In this document: one piece after another, positions 1-7,869 of the stretch
How the letters are laid out: the number at the start of each line of letters is the position of its first letter
Position numbering within the stretch: the first letter of the stretch is position 1
Assembly (NCBI RefSeq): GCF_000282035.1
Contig: NZ_AKKA01000089.1
Location: 1 to 54,485 of the forward strand
DNA: 54,485 nucleotides
From: Rhizobium sp. CF122
GTDB taxonomy: Bacteria; Pseudomonadota; Alphaproteobacteria; Rhizobiales; Rhizobiaceae
Reading direction: 5' to 3'
Translations under genes and position numbers: made by a program
The notes under the pieces: model-generated
What the model was told of the DNA's origin: nothing
The model's database searches: none
Seen by the model: the letters and a program-made list of their open reading frames with translations, nothing else

Positions 1-168
1 GAGCGCCTGCCGGCGCACGACACGGCAGACGCCATCCGGAAGACGCTCCAGACACGCGCCATCAAGGAGATCATGGATCAGGGCCTGCATGAGTTTCTCG
101 AGGATTTCGTCACGCGCAACAACCAGCTCGGCATGGAAATATCCGACGGTTACCGGTTCTATGCATAG
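1..168 (+). CDS. alpha-E domain protein, C-terminal end (partial)
   Basis: The window opens inside this frame, which runs without a stop to TAG at 166-168. The visible 55 residues end in LEDFVTRNNQLGMEISDGYRFYA, quoted here only in part as a landmark: the tail GMEISDGYRFYA. This ending, and the gene 11 bp downstream for a transglutaminase-like protein, match the usual rhizobial pairing of an alpha-E (formerly DUF403) protein with a transglutaminase. The alpha-E family has no settled biochemical role; it often sits with circularly permuted ATP-grasp and transglutaminase genes in what may be a peptide synthesis and cleavage module. The assignment rests on the short C-terminal piece and context, so it is moderate. 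Confidence 0.6.
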   Translation, partial: ERLPAHDTADAIRKTLQTRAIKEIMDQGLHEFLEDFVTRNNQLGMEISDGYRFYA

Positions 169-179
169 GCGGGCACGAC

Positions 180-998
180 ATGAAACTTAAGATCAGCCAC
201 GTCACCGAATATCACTATGAAGAGCCGTCGGCCTTCTCGCTGCAGCGGCTGCGGCTGACGCCGCCGACCGTGGTCGGACAAACGATCCTCAACTGGTCCC
301 TGCATGTCGAGGGCGCCAAGCCCGAGGTTGAATACGACGATCAGTTCGGCAACCACGTCAACCTCGTCTCGCTGGAAGGTCAGCAGCGGACGACACGCAT
401 CGTTGCCGAGGGCGAAGTCGAAACGGAAGATCGAAACGGCGTCCTCGGCCCCCACAGCGGCTTCTGCCCGCTCTGGCTATTCCTGCGCGAGACGCCAAGG
501 ACGAAGCCCGGAAAGCTTATCAAGGAGCTGACCAAAGGCGTGAGCGGCGAAAACGAACTTGCTCGCATGCATGCGCTGATGTCCGGGATTCATGAGATGG
601 TAGCCTACCGGCCCGGGACGAGCGATACCGAAACGACAGCGGAGCAGGCGCTGGAGAAGAAAAGCGGCGTCTGCCAGGATCACGCTCATATCTTTGTGGC
701 CGCCGCACGCAGCCTCGGCGTTCCGGCCCGCTACGTCTCCGGTTACTTGATGATGGAAGAGAAGGTTGAGCAGGCAGCGACCCACGCCTGGGGCGAAGCG
801 CACGTGGCGGGCCTTGGTTGGGTCGGCTTCGACCCGGCCAACAATATCTGCCCGGACGCACGCTATGTGCGTGTAGCCTCCGGCCTCTGCTACCGCGATG
901 CCGCCCCCGTTTCAGGCATGCGCATCGGCACGCCGGGCGAAAAGCTCTCGGTCGTCGTCAAGGTAGAAGATCAGGGACAGATGCAGAGCCAGAGCTGA
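180..998 (+). CDS. transglutaminase-like cysteine protease family protein
   Basis: A 272-residue protein with an N-terminal beta-rich region typical of bacterial transglutaminase-like proteins (about residues 1-90) and a transglutaminase core after about residue 130. The catalytic triad is visible: Cys165 in KKSGVCQDHAH, His202 in THAWGEAHV, and Asp218 in WVGFDPAN. Such proteins usually act as proteases or amidases rather than cross-linking enzymes; the substrate is unknown. No signal peptide is seen, so it is probably cytoplasmic. It follows the alpha-E gene by 11 bp and is very likely co-transcribed with it. Start at ATG 180 is the only one compatible with the conserved N-terminus MKLKISHVTEYHYEEP. 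Confidence 0.85.
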   Translation: MKLKISHVTEYHYEEPSAFSLQRLRLTPPTVVGQTILNWSLHVEGAKPEVEYDDQFGNHVNLVSLEGQQRTTRIVAEGEVETEDRNGVLGPHSGFCPLWLFLRETPRTKPGKLIKELTKGVSGENELARMHALMSGIHEMVAYRPGTSDTETTAEQALEKKSGVCQDHAHIFVAAARSLGVPARYVSGYLMMEEKVEQAATHAWGEAHVAGLGWVGFDPANNICPDARYVRVASGLCYRDAAPVSGMRIGTPGEKLSVVVKVEDQGQMQSQS

Positions 999-1035
999 GC
1001 GGCGGGCCTCGGAAGAACTCTGTATCGAGATCTGG

Positions 1036-1059
1036 CCGAGCCGCCGCAGGGCGGCTCGG
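1036..1059. terminator. bidirectional terminator hairpin
   Basis: A perfect 10-bp stem (CCGAGCCGCC / GGCGGCTCGG) with a 4-nt loop lies between the convergent transglutaminase and aldehyde dehydrogenase genes. On the plus strand it is followed by ATCGTTTT. It probably ends transcripts from the plus side and possibly both. Confidence 0.65.
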
Positions 1060-1076
1060 ATCGTTTTGGGCCGTGG

Positions 1077-2510
1077 TTAGGCCAGCGTATAAGCTGTCTT
1101 GACGGTCGTGTAGAACTCCGCCGCGTACTTGCCCTGCTCGCGCGGGCCATAGGATGAACCCTTGCGGCCGCCGAAGGGAACGTGGAAGTCGACGCCCGCG
1201 GTCGGCAGGTTGACCATCACCATGCCGGCTTCGGAGTTACGCTTGAAATGCGTGGCGTGCTTGAGGCTCGTCGTGGCGATGCCGGCTGACAGGCCGAACG
1301 GCGTGTCGTTGGCGGTCGCCAGCGCCTCTTCGTAGTCCTTGACGCGGATGACCGATACAACAGGACCGAAGATTTCCTCCCTGCTGATACGCATCTGGTT
1401 CGTGGCTTCCGTAAACAGCGTCGGCTGCAGATAGAAGCCGGGCGTCTCGCGGGTGATGAGTTCGCCGCCGAAGGCGAGTTTCGCGCCTTCTTGTCTGCCG
1501 ATCTCGATATAGTCCGTATCGGTCTTCAACTGTCTTTCATCGACGACCGGCCCGATGTGCGTGCCAGGCTTCAGCGCGTTGTCGACGACGAGCGTCTCCA
1601 GCTTTTGCGTCAGCGCGGCAACAAACTTGTCGTGGATGCCTTCGGTGACAATCAACCGCGAAGACGCAGTGCAGCGCTGGCCGGTAGAGAAGAAGCCGGA
1701 ATTGGCGGCCGCTTCGACGGCGACGGTGAGATCGGCATCGTCGAGGACGACCATCGGGTTCTTGCCGCCCATTTCCAGCTGGAACTTGCGGTTATGCTCG
1801 ATCGAGGCGGCCGCGACGCGGCGGCCCGTGCCGGTGGAACCGGTAAACGTGATGCCCGCGACATCAGGACTGTCGAGCATCGCCTGGCCGACAACCGAAC
1901 CCTTCCCCATGACGAGGTTGAGTACGCCCTTCGGCAGGCCGGCACGGTGCAGGATGTCGACGATTGCCCAGGAGCAGGCCGGAACGAGTTCCGCCGGCTT
2001 GAAGACAATCGTGTTGCCATAGCAGAGCGCCGGCGCGATCTTCCAGGCAGGAATCGCGATCGGAAAATTCCAGGGCGTGATGATGCCGATCACGCCGAGC
2101 GGGTCGCGGGTGATCTCGACGCCAATGTTGGGGCGAACCGACGGGATGACCTCGCCTGCAAGGCGCAATGCTTCGCCAGCGAAAAATTCAAAAATCTGCG
2201 ACGCACGAACGGTCTCGCCGATCGCTTCGGGAAGCGTCTTGCCCTCTTCGCGGGCAAGCAGGGCGCCGAGCTCGTCCTTGCGGGCCATGATCTCGTCGCC
2301 GGCCTTCTTCAGGATGACGTGGCGCTCCCAGATGCCCGAACGCGACCAGGCAGGAAAGGCTGCCTTGGCGGCGGCAATCGCATTCTTCGTGTCTTCGGCC
2401 GTACCGTCCGCATAAAGGCCGACGACCTCGTTGGTGTCCGACGGATTGATGTTCTTGGTCGCGTCCGAGCCGACCCATTCGCCGGCAATGAGGTTCTGAT
2501 AAATGGTCAT
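1077..2510 (-). CDS. aldehyde dehydrogenase, probable 2,5-dioxopentanoate (alpha-ketoglutarate semialdehyde) dehydrogenase
   Basis: A full-length 477-residue NAD(P)-dependent aldehyde dehydrogenase. Visible motifs are the cofactor-binding GSTGTG segment (about 224-229), the general base Glu246 in FQLEMGGKNP, and the nucleophile Cys280 in TGQRCTASSR. It is the last gene of the chvE-ggu operon, 70 bp after gguC. GguC belongs to a fumarylacetoacetate-hydrolase-fold group that includes 2-keto-3-deoxypentonate dehydratases; its product would be alpha-ketoglutarate semialdehyde, which this enzyme would oxidise to 2-oxoglutarate. The substrate is inferred from this pairing, not from sequence alone; succinate semialdehyde or another aldehyde remains possible. 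Confidence 0.75.
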   Translation of the reverse strand: MTIYQNLIAGEWVGSDATKNINPSDTNEVVGLYADGTAEDTKNAIAAAKAAFPAWSRSGIWERHVILKKAGDEIMARKDELGALLAREEGKTLPEAIGETVRASQIFEFFAGEALRLAGEVIPSVRPNIGVEITRDPLGVIGIITPWNFPIAIPAWKIAPALCYGNTIVFKPAELVPACSWAIVDILHRAGLPKGVLNLVMGKGSVVGQAMLDSPDVAGITFTGSTGTGRRVAAASIEHNRKFQLEMGGKNPMVVLDDADLTVAVEAAANSGFFSTGQRCTASSRLIVTEGIHDKFVAALTQKLETLVVDNALKPGTHIGPVVDERQLKTDTDYIEIGRQEGAKLAFGGELITRETPGFYLQPTLFTEATNQMRISREEIFGPVVSVIRVKDYEEALATANDTPFGLSAGIATTSLKHATHFKRNSEAGMVMVNLPTAGVDFHVPFGGRKGSSYGPREQGKYAAEFYTTVKTAYTLA

Positions 2511-2549
2511 GGGCTGATTAGGCCTCCTTCACCGTTCTATAGAAACGGT

Positions 2550-2569
2550 CCGGCCGCCGAAGCGGCCGG
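2550..2569 (-). other. intercistronic hairpin with UUCG loop
   Basis: Between gguC and the aldehyde dehydrogenase gene the minus-strand RNA can form CCGGCCGC-UUCG-GCGGCCGG, a perfect 8-bp stem closed by a very stable UUCG tetraloop. No U-tract follows, so it more likely stabilises or processes the message, or gives partial attenuation, than terminates fully. Confidence 0.6.
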
Positions 2570-2580
2570 GCCTTGCGAAA

Positions 2581-3585
2581 TCAGAGCTGCTTGACGGCAA
2601 TCTCTTCTTCGGCGGCAATCTTCAGAGGGTTGCGCAGCGGCAGGCCAAACTCGGCGACTTCGATTTCGAAGACATCGCCCTCTTCCGCCTTGATGCCTTC
2701 CGCGAAGGAGAGCGTCGCCGTTCCGAACATGTGAACGTGGACATCGCCGGGCACACGGAACAGGCCGTACTTGAAGTGATGATATTCGAGATTGGCAAAG
2801 GTGTGCGACATGTTCGCCTCGCCCGACAGGAAGGGCTTTTCGAAGATCACCTTGTCGCCGCGCTTGATGCGCGAGGTGCCGCGGATGTCTTCCGGCGCCA
2901 CGCCGATGCGGATTTCCGGACCGAAGCTTGCCGGGCGCAGCTTGGAGTGCGCGAGGTAGAGGTAGTTGATCCGCTCCGTGACGTGATCGGAGAACTCGTT
3001 CGACAGCGCAAAACCGATGCGGAACGGAGTACCGTCTTCCGCGATGACATAGATGCCCGCCATTTCAGGCTCTTCGCCGCCATCAAGCGCAAAGGACGGG
3101 GAAACGAGCGGCGTGCCGGGGGCCGCCGAACCGTAGCCGTTGCCCTTGTAGAACCACTCGGGCTGGACGCCCTTCTCGCCGGCTTTCGGCTTGCCGTTCT
3201 CGAGGCCCATCTTAAACATCTTCATCGAGTCGGTGAGCGTCTCTTCAGCCGCCTCGGAGGTCTTCTTGTGCATGGAGTCGCGCGTGGCGGCCGAGCCCAG
3301 GTGGGTGAGGCCCGTGCCCGTCAGGTGCAGGTGCGCCGCATCGGGATGCGTCATCGGCGGCAGGAAGCGGCCCTCGGCATAAGCCTTTTCGAGATCGACC
3401 GCATCGCCGTAGCCATGCGCTTCGATCACCGAAACCAGCGACTTGCCGCCGTTTGCGGCTTCCATGGCCAGCGCATAGACGCTGCCGGCATTCTTGACGG
3501 CTTTCGCGGTACCGCCCGGCTCGCGCACGGCGACAATGATCTCTCCGTTCGAACCCTTGATCTGCGAAATGAGCACGGTCTTCAT
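2581..3585 (-). CDS. gguC: GguC, AraD1-type fumarylacetoacetate-hydrolase-fold protein, probable 2-keto-3-deoxypentonate dehydratase
   Basis: A 334-residue protein in the third ggu position after chvE, gguA and gguB, the same order as in Agrobacterium tumefaciens. It has the FAH-type fold signatures in its C-terminal half, for example the stretch GEANMSHTFANLEYHHF and the acidic segment EEPEMAGIYV that fits metal ligands. GguC was first described with no assigned function; relatives are now grouped as AraD1 proteins and linked to dehydration of 2-keto-3-deoxy sugar acids. The aldehyde dehydrogenase that follows supports that reading. The exact sugar (L-arabinose, D-xylose, D-galactose derived) cannot be read from the sequence. 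Start ATG 3585 follows the run AAAAAAGGATGAAG. Confidence 0.8.
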   Translation of the reverse strand: MKTVLISQIKGSNGEIIVAVREPGGTAKAVKNAGSVYALAMEAANGGKSLVSVIEAHGYGDAVDLEKAYAEGRFLPPMTHPDAAHLHLTGTGLTHLGSAATRDSMHKKTSEAAEETLTDSMKMFKMGLENGKPKAGEKGVQPEWFYKGNGYGSAAPGTPLVSPSFALDGGEEPEMAGIYVIAEDGTPFRIGFALSNEFSDHVTERINYLYLAHSKLRPASFGPEIRIGVAPEDIRGTSRIKRGDKVIFEKPFLSGEANMSHTFANLEYHHFKYGLFRVPGDVHVHMFGTATLSFAEGIKAEEGDVFEIEVAEFGLPLRNPLKIAAEEEIAVKQL

Positions 3586-3600
3586 CCTTTTTTCGATAGC

Positions 3601-3645
3601 GCGGAAAATGCTCCGCCAATCCGGCTCTCAAAGGAGCCGGATTGG
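3601..3645 (-). other. tandem hairpins between gguB and gguC
   Basis: Two inverted repeats share the gap: a perfect 12-bp stem at 3616-3627 / 3634-3645 (CCAATCCGGCTC with its complement, 6-nt loop) and a 5-bp stem GCGGA / TCCGC at 3601-3616. No U-tract follows on the minus strand. They probably modulate expression of gguC relative to the transporter genes. Confidence 0.55.
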
Positions 3646-3687
3646 TAAGTTCACATGACTGCGAATGCGTGCGCAGCGCCGGAGCGC

Positions 3688-4896
3688 TTAGCCCTTGTTC
3701 TTGTTGTAGACGTCGAAGAAGACGGCAGCGAGAAGCACCAGTCCCTTGACCATCTGCTGGAAGTCGATGCCGAGGCCGACGATCGACATGCCGTTGTTCA
3801 TGACACCCATGATGAAGGCGCCGATGACAGCACCGGTGATCTTGCCAACGCCGCCGGATGCCGAGGCACCGCCGATGAAGCAGGCCGCGATAACGTCAAG
3901 CTCGAAGCCGACGCCCGCCTTCGGGGTCGCCGAGTTCAGGCGAGCCGCGATGATCATGCCCGCGAGGCCAGCCAGGACACCCATGTTGACGAAGGTGTAG
4001 AAGCTCAGGCGCTCGGTGTTGATACCCGAGAGCTTGGTTGCCTTCTCGTTGCCGCCCATGGCGTAAATGCGGCGACCGATTGTCGTGCGGCGCGTTACGA
4101 AGGCGTAGGCCGCGATCAACACGAGCATGACGACGAGAACGTTCGGCAGGCCCTTGTAGCTCGAAAGCTGATAGCCGAGAAACAGGATTGCCAGCGACAG
4201 GACGGCGTTCTGCGCGATGAAGAAGCTCGTCGGCTCGACATCGATACCATGGCTCTCGTTGACCTTGCGGCGGCGCCAAGCGAGATAGAAAAGGACAACA
4301 GTAATGGCAAGCGTCAAGATCAGGGACGTGGAATGCAGCGGAACACCAGCGACATCGATCATCGTGCCCGGTAGGAAGCCGGTCGAGATGACCTGAAAGT
4401 CCTTCGGGAACGGGCCGATGTTCTTGCCGCCGAGCACAAACAACGTGAGGCCACGGAAGACGAGCATACCCGCCAGCGTAACGATGAAGGACGGGATGCG
4501 GTGATACGCAATCCAGTAACCTTGGGCAGCACCGATCAGACCGCCGATGATCAAGCACAGGATGCCCGCCACCACAAAATTCATTTGCCAGGTGACGGTC
4601 ATGATTGCGGCAACAGCACCGACGAAGGCGACGATCGAGCCAACCGAGAGGTCGATGTGACCGGCCACGATGACGAGCAGCATGCCAAGCGCCATAATGA
4701 CGATGAAGGAGTTCTGCAGAACGAGGTTCGTCAGGTTGACCGGCTTGAAGAGAATACCACCGGTATAAAACTGGAAGAAGACCATGATCGCGACGAGCGC
4801 GATAAGCATGCCATATTCGCGGATATTGCCCCTGATATAGTCGGCAACAGATACGACGTTACTTTCCTCGGTGGCTGAAGGGTTGACCGGAGTCAT
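3688..4896 (-). CDS. gguB: GguB, sugar ABC transporter permease
   Basis: A 402-residue inner-membrane permease of the carbohydrate-uptake type 2 (ribose/xylose) family. About ten hydrophobic segments are visible, with the family landmarks GHIDLSVGSIVAF in the first third and the cytoplasmic coupling region GRRIYAMGGNEKATKLSGI near residue 280. It would form the channel for sugar delivered by ChvE and powered by GguA. Its start ATG (4896) overlaps the end of gguA (4893), showing translational coupling. The length is in the range of XylH-like permeases, which are longer than RbsC. Confidence 0.92.
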   Translation of the reverse strand: MTPVNPSATEESNVVSVADYIRGNIREYGMLIALVAIMVFFQFYTGGILFKPVNLTNLVLQNSFIVIMALGMLLVIVAGHIDLSVGSIVAFVGAVAAIMTVTWQMNFVVAGILCLIIGGLIGAAQGYWIAYHRIPSFIVTLAGMLVFRGLTLFVLGGKNIGPFPKDFQVISTGFLPGTMIDVAGVPLHSTSLILTLAITVVLFYLAWRRRKVNESHGIDVEPTSFFIAQNAVLSLAILFLGYQLSSYKGLPNVLVVMLVLIAAYAFVTRRTTIGRRIYAMGGNEKATKLSGINTERLSFYTFVNMGVLAGLAGMIIAARLNSATPKAGVGFELDVIAACFIGGASASGGVGKITGAVIGAFIMGVMNNGMSIVGLGIDFQQMVKGLVLLAAVFFDVYNKNKG

Positions 4897-6431
4897 TGTT
4901 TCTTCTCCCCTGAGCGCATGATAGCGCGCATGATGGTTTCTTGGCTCGCCTCTCCCTTTGGCAGTTCCGCCACGATACGTCCTTCATTCATGACGTAGAT
5001 GCGGTCGCACGTGCCAAGCAGTTCCGGCATTTCCGATGAGATCATCAGAACGCCTTTGCCGTCGGCGGCGAGCTGGTTGATGATAGTATAGATTTCGTAT
5101 TTTGCACCGACATCGATACCGCGTGTGGGTTCGTCGAGGATCAAAACGTCAGGATCGGAGAACAACCACTTCGACAGCACGACCTTCTGCTGATTGCCGC
5201 CCGAGAGATTGACCGCTTCCTGGAAGATGCTGGAGCTGCGGATGCGCAGCTTCGAGCGGTAGTCCGATGCGACCTTCGATTCCTTGATACTGTCAATAAC
5301 CGTGGCGCTCGACACGCCGGCCAGATTGGCGAGCGTCGTGTTGTGAACGATGTTCTCGCCGAGCACGAGCCCGAGATGCTTGCGGTCTTCAGTCACATAG
5401 GCAAGACCGGCATCGATCGCCTTGCGAACGGTGCTGACATCCACCGGCTTGCCGTGCATGGACACGTCGCCATGGATCTTGTGTCCGTAGGACTTGCCGA
5501 ACAGGCTCATCGCAAATTCGGTGCGACCGGCGCCCATCAGGCCCGCGATACCGACCACTTCGCCCTTGCGGACGGTGACGTTGATGTCGTGCAGAACCTG
5601 GCGGTCCCGGTGATGCTGGTGATAAGCGTTCCAGTTCTTCACCTCGAGGATCGTCTCGCCGATCGGCACTGAGCGCGGCGGATAACGATCGGCGAGCTCG
5701 CGGCCCACCATGTTCTTGATGATGATGTCTTCGCTGATCTCTTCGGTCTGACAGTCGAGCGACTTCACCGTCATGCCGTCGCGCAGAACCGTGATCTGGT
5801 CGGCGACCTTGCGCACTTCGTTGAGCTTGTGCGTGATGATGATCGACGTCAGGCCCTGGTTGCGGAACTCGATCAGGAGTTCCAGCAGCGCGTCGGAATC
5901 CTTTTCGTTGAGCGAAGCCGTGGGCTCGTCGAGGATCAGCAGCTTTACGCTCTTCGACAACGCCTTGGCGATTTCGACCAGCTGCTGCTTGCCGACGCCG
6001 ATGTCGGTGACGAGCGTTTCCGGCGACTCCTTGAGGCCGACCTTGCTCAGCAGCTCTTTCGTGCGCTTGAAGGCTTCCTGCCACTTGATGATGCCGTTCT
6101 GGGCGACTTCGTTGCCGAGGAAGATATTTTCGGCGATCGACAGGAGCGGCACCAGCGCCAGTTCCTGGTGAATGATGACGATGCCGATTTCTTCGGAGTC
6201 CTTGAGTGCCTTGAAATGACGGACGTCGCCTTCGTAGACAATGTCGCCGTCGTAGGTTCCGGCCGGGTAAACGCCGGAGAGAACTTTCATCAGGGTCGAC
6301 TTTCCGGCCCCGTTTTCACCCACCAATGCGTGGATCTCACCCTGTCGAACCTTGAGGTTCACATTCTCAAGCGCCTTTACGCCTGGGAACGTCTTGGTGA
6401 TGTTCCGCATTTCGAGGATTGTATTGTCCAT
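4893..6431 (-). CDS. gguA: GguA, sugar ABC transporter ATP-binding protein
   Basis: A 512-residue double ATPase of the RbsA/XylG/MglA type. The N-terminal cassette has Walker A GENGAGKST, the sequence IIHQELALVP as Q-loop, and LILDEPTASL as Walker B. The C-terminal cassette has the usual degenerate Walker A GLMGAGRTEF, signature LSGGNQQKVV and Walker B LILDEPTRGI. It energises uptake through GguB. I chose ATG 6431 because GGA lies 8 nt before it; an ATG two codons upstream (6437) has the GGA too close, and the open frame beyond that lacks similarity to the family. It lies about 100 bp after chvE and overlaps gguB. Confidence 0.92.
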   Translation of the reverse strand: MDNTILEMRNITKTFPGVKALENVNLKVRQGEIHALVGENGAGKSTLMKVLSGVYPAGTYDGDIVYEGDVRHFKALKDSEEIGIVIIHQELALVPLLSIAENIFLGNEVAQNGIIKWQEAFKRTKELLSKVGLKESPETLVTDIGVGKQQLVEIAKALSKSVKLLILDEPTASLNEKDSDALLELLIEFRNQGLTSIIITHKLNEVRKVADQITVLRDGMTVKSLDCQTEEISEDIIIKNMVGRELADRYPPRSVPIGETILEVKNWNAYHQHHRDRQVLHDINVTVRKGEVVGIAGLMGAGRTEFAMSLFGKSYGHKIHGDVSMHGKPVDVSTVRKAIDAGLAYVTEDRKHLGLVLGENIVHNTTLANLAGVSSATVIDSIKESKVASDYRSKLRIRSSSIFQEAVNLSGGNQQKVVLSKWLFSDPDVLILDEPTRGIDVGAKYEIYTIINQLAADGKGVLMISSEMPELLGTCDRIYVMNEGRIVAELPKGEASQETIMRAIMRSGEKKQ

Positions 6432-6485
6432 GGTCATAATCCAGCGCCAGCAGCCAAAAGGGGCGCGGCGATCATAAAATTGAAG

Positions 6486-6514
6486 ACCGGAACCCGCAAG
6501 CAGCGGATTCCGGC
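6486..6514 (-). other. hairpin after chvE
   Basis: The chvE-gguA gap can form a 12-bp stem on the minus strand (GCCGGAATCCGC pairing with GCGGGTTCCGGT through one G-U and one weaker end pair) with a 5-nt loop, followed by CTTCAATTTTA. Such structures after binding-protein genes usually stop part of the transcripts and protect the rest, giving excess binding protein. Confidence 0.6.
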
Positions 6515-6530
6515 CAACTTGGTACAATTA

Positions 6531-7595
6531 TTACTTCAGCTGATCAGCCTTGTAGTAACCGCCTTCGACGAGGATCTTCTCGTAGTTGGTCTTGTCAACT
6601 GCGACCGGGGTCAGCAGGTAGGACGGAACAACCTTGACACCGTTGTCGTAGGTCTTGGTGTCGTTGACTTCAGGCTCCTTGCCTTCCATCAGAGCGTTGA
6701 CCATGCCGACGGTAACCTTTGCGAGGTCGCGGGTGTCCTTGAAGATCGTGGAGTGCTGCTCGCCAGCGATGATCGACTTGACCGACGGAACTTCAGCGTC
6801 CTGGCCGGAAACGACCGGGAGCGGCTGGTCCGGGGTGCCGTAGCCAACGCCCTTCAGCGACGAGATGATGCCGATGGACAGACCGTCGTAAGGCGACAGA
6901 ACTGCATTGACCTTCGCGTCGGTGTAGTTAGCCGAGAGCAGGTTATCCATACGAGCCTGGGCCGTTGCCGCATCCCAGCGCAGCGTGCCGACCTTGTCCA
7001 TGCCGGTCTGGCCGGACTTCACGACGAGCTTGCCGCTGTCGATGTAAGGCTGCAGAACCGACATCGCGCCGTCATAGAAGAAGAAGGCGTTGTTGTCGTC
7101 CGGCGAACCACCGAAGAGCTCGATGTTGAACGGACCCTTACCATCCTTAAGGCCGAGGGCATCAACAATGGAAGTTGCCTGCAGAACGCCGACCTTGAAG
7201 TTGTCGAACGTCGCGTAGTAGTCGACGTTGCCCGAATCGCGGATCAGGCGGTCGTAAGCGATGACCTTGATGCCTGCGTCGTGAGCCTTCTGGAGAACGT
7301 CGGAAAGCGTCGTGCCGTCGATAGCGGCGATGACGAGAACCTTAACGCCCTTCGTGACCATGTTCTCAATTTGAGACAGCTGGTTCGGAATGTCGTCGTC
7401 GGCGTACTGCAGGTCGGTGCTGTAGCCAGCTTCCTGGAGCTGCTTGACGATGTTGTTACCGTCATCGATCCAGCGAGCGGACGACTTCGTGGGCATTGCA
7501 ATGCCGACAGTCCCCTTGTCGGCTGCCATAGCCGGCATTACGAACGAAGCGACGCCAAAGGCCGCCGCTGCCATCAACGAGATAATGGATTTCAT
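6531..7595 (-). CDS. chvE: ChvE, periplasmic multiple-sugar-binding protein
   Basis: A 354-residue solute-binding protein of the ribose/xylose periplasmic binding fold. It starts with a Sec signal peptide MKSIISLMAAAAFGVASFVM and probable cleavage at AMA-ADKGTVG. Family landmarks include the sugar-binding stretch GIAMPTKSSARWIDDGNN, the FDNFKVG loop and VSGQDAEVPSVKSI. In Agrobacterium, ChvE binds arabinose, galactose, glucose, xylose and acid sugars, feeds the GguAB transporter, and also signals to the VirA kinase. Synteny with gguABC and divergent gbpR makes the assignment firm. Start 7595 is preceded by GGGAGAGAG; a longer in-frame ATG ten codons upstream has no ribosome site. No vir genes are present here, so only the transport role can be supported in this window. 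Confidence 0.93.
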   Translation of the reverse strand: MKSIISLMAAAAFGVASFVMPAMAADKGTVGIAMPTKSSARWIDDGNNIVKQLQEAGYSTDLQYADDDIPNQLSQIENMVTKGVKVLVIAAIDGTTLSDVLQKAHDAGIKVIAYDRLIRDSGNVDYYATFDNFKVGVLQATSIVDALGLKDGKGPFNIELFGGSPDDNNAFFFYDGAMSVLQPYIDSGKLVVKSGQTGMDKVGTLRWDAATAQARMDNLLSANYTDAKVNAVLSPYDGLSIGIISSLKGVGYGTPDQPLPVVSGQDAEVPSVKSIIAGEQHSTIFKDTRDLAKVTVGMVNALMEGKEPEVNDTKTYDNGVKVVPSYLLTPVAVDKTNYEKILVEGGYYKADQLK

Positions 7596-7754
7596 ATCTC
7601 TCTCTCCCTTAGTTAATAAACGCACGGACGAAAAATCGCCCGCTCCGAAACTGTGGCAGGTTCCGTCTTGGATAATTACTTCAGATGGTGAGAAACGAAG
7701 TAGGTCTCCTCCACGCTCTCACACGTGTTGAGTGCCAACCAGCACACGGCGGCA

Positions 7755-7798
7755 AACTGGTATGGATTCCTATAACTGTCAAATAGAATAACTGGCAA
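7755..7798. promoter_or_regulatory. repeats in the chvE-gbpR divergent promoter
   Basis: The 274-bp space between chvE and gbpR (7596-7869) is the divergent control region. Within it the motif AACTGG occurs at 7755, as AACTGTCAA at 7774-7782, and as AACTGGCAA at 7790-7798, with starts 19 and 16 bp apart. They are candidates for contacts of the LysR-type regulator GbpR, which activates chvE in Agrobacterium. The site assignment is inference from spacing only. Confidence 0.35.
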
Positions 7799-7869
7799 AG
7801 TGCATAACAATTTTGGTATATCGTTAAAAAGTATTACTTTTGATGGAGCGCGGTTGGGAGGCCGCAACC

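Noticed and set aside
1491..2594. A 367-codon plus-strand frame opposite the aldehyde dehydrogenase
   Set aside because: Arg/Asp-rich antisense shadow; no recognisable domain.
5829..7616. A 595-codon plus-strand open frame opposite gguA and chvE
   Set aside because: It is antisense to two well-identified genes and has no start signal or domain; high GC at third positions opens the opposite frame.
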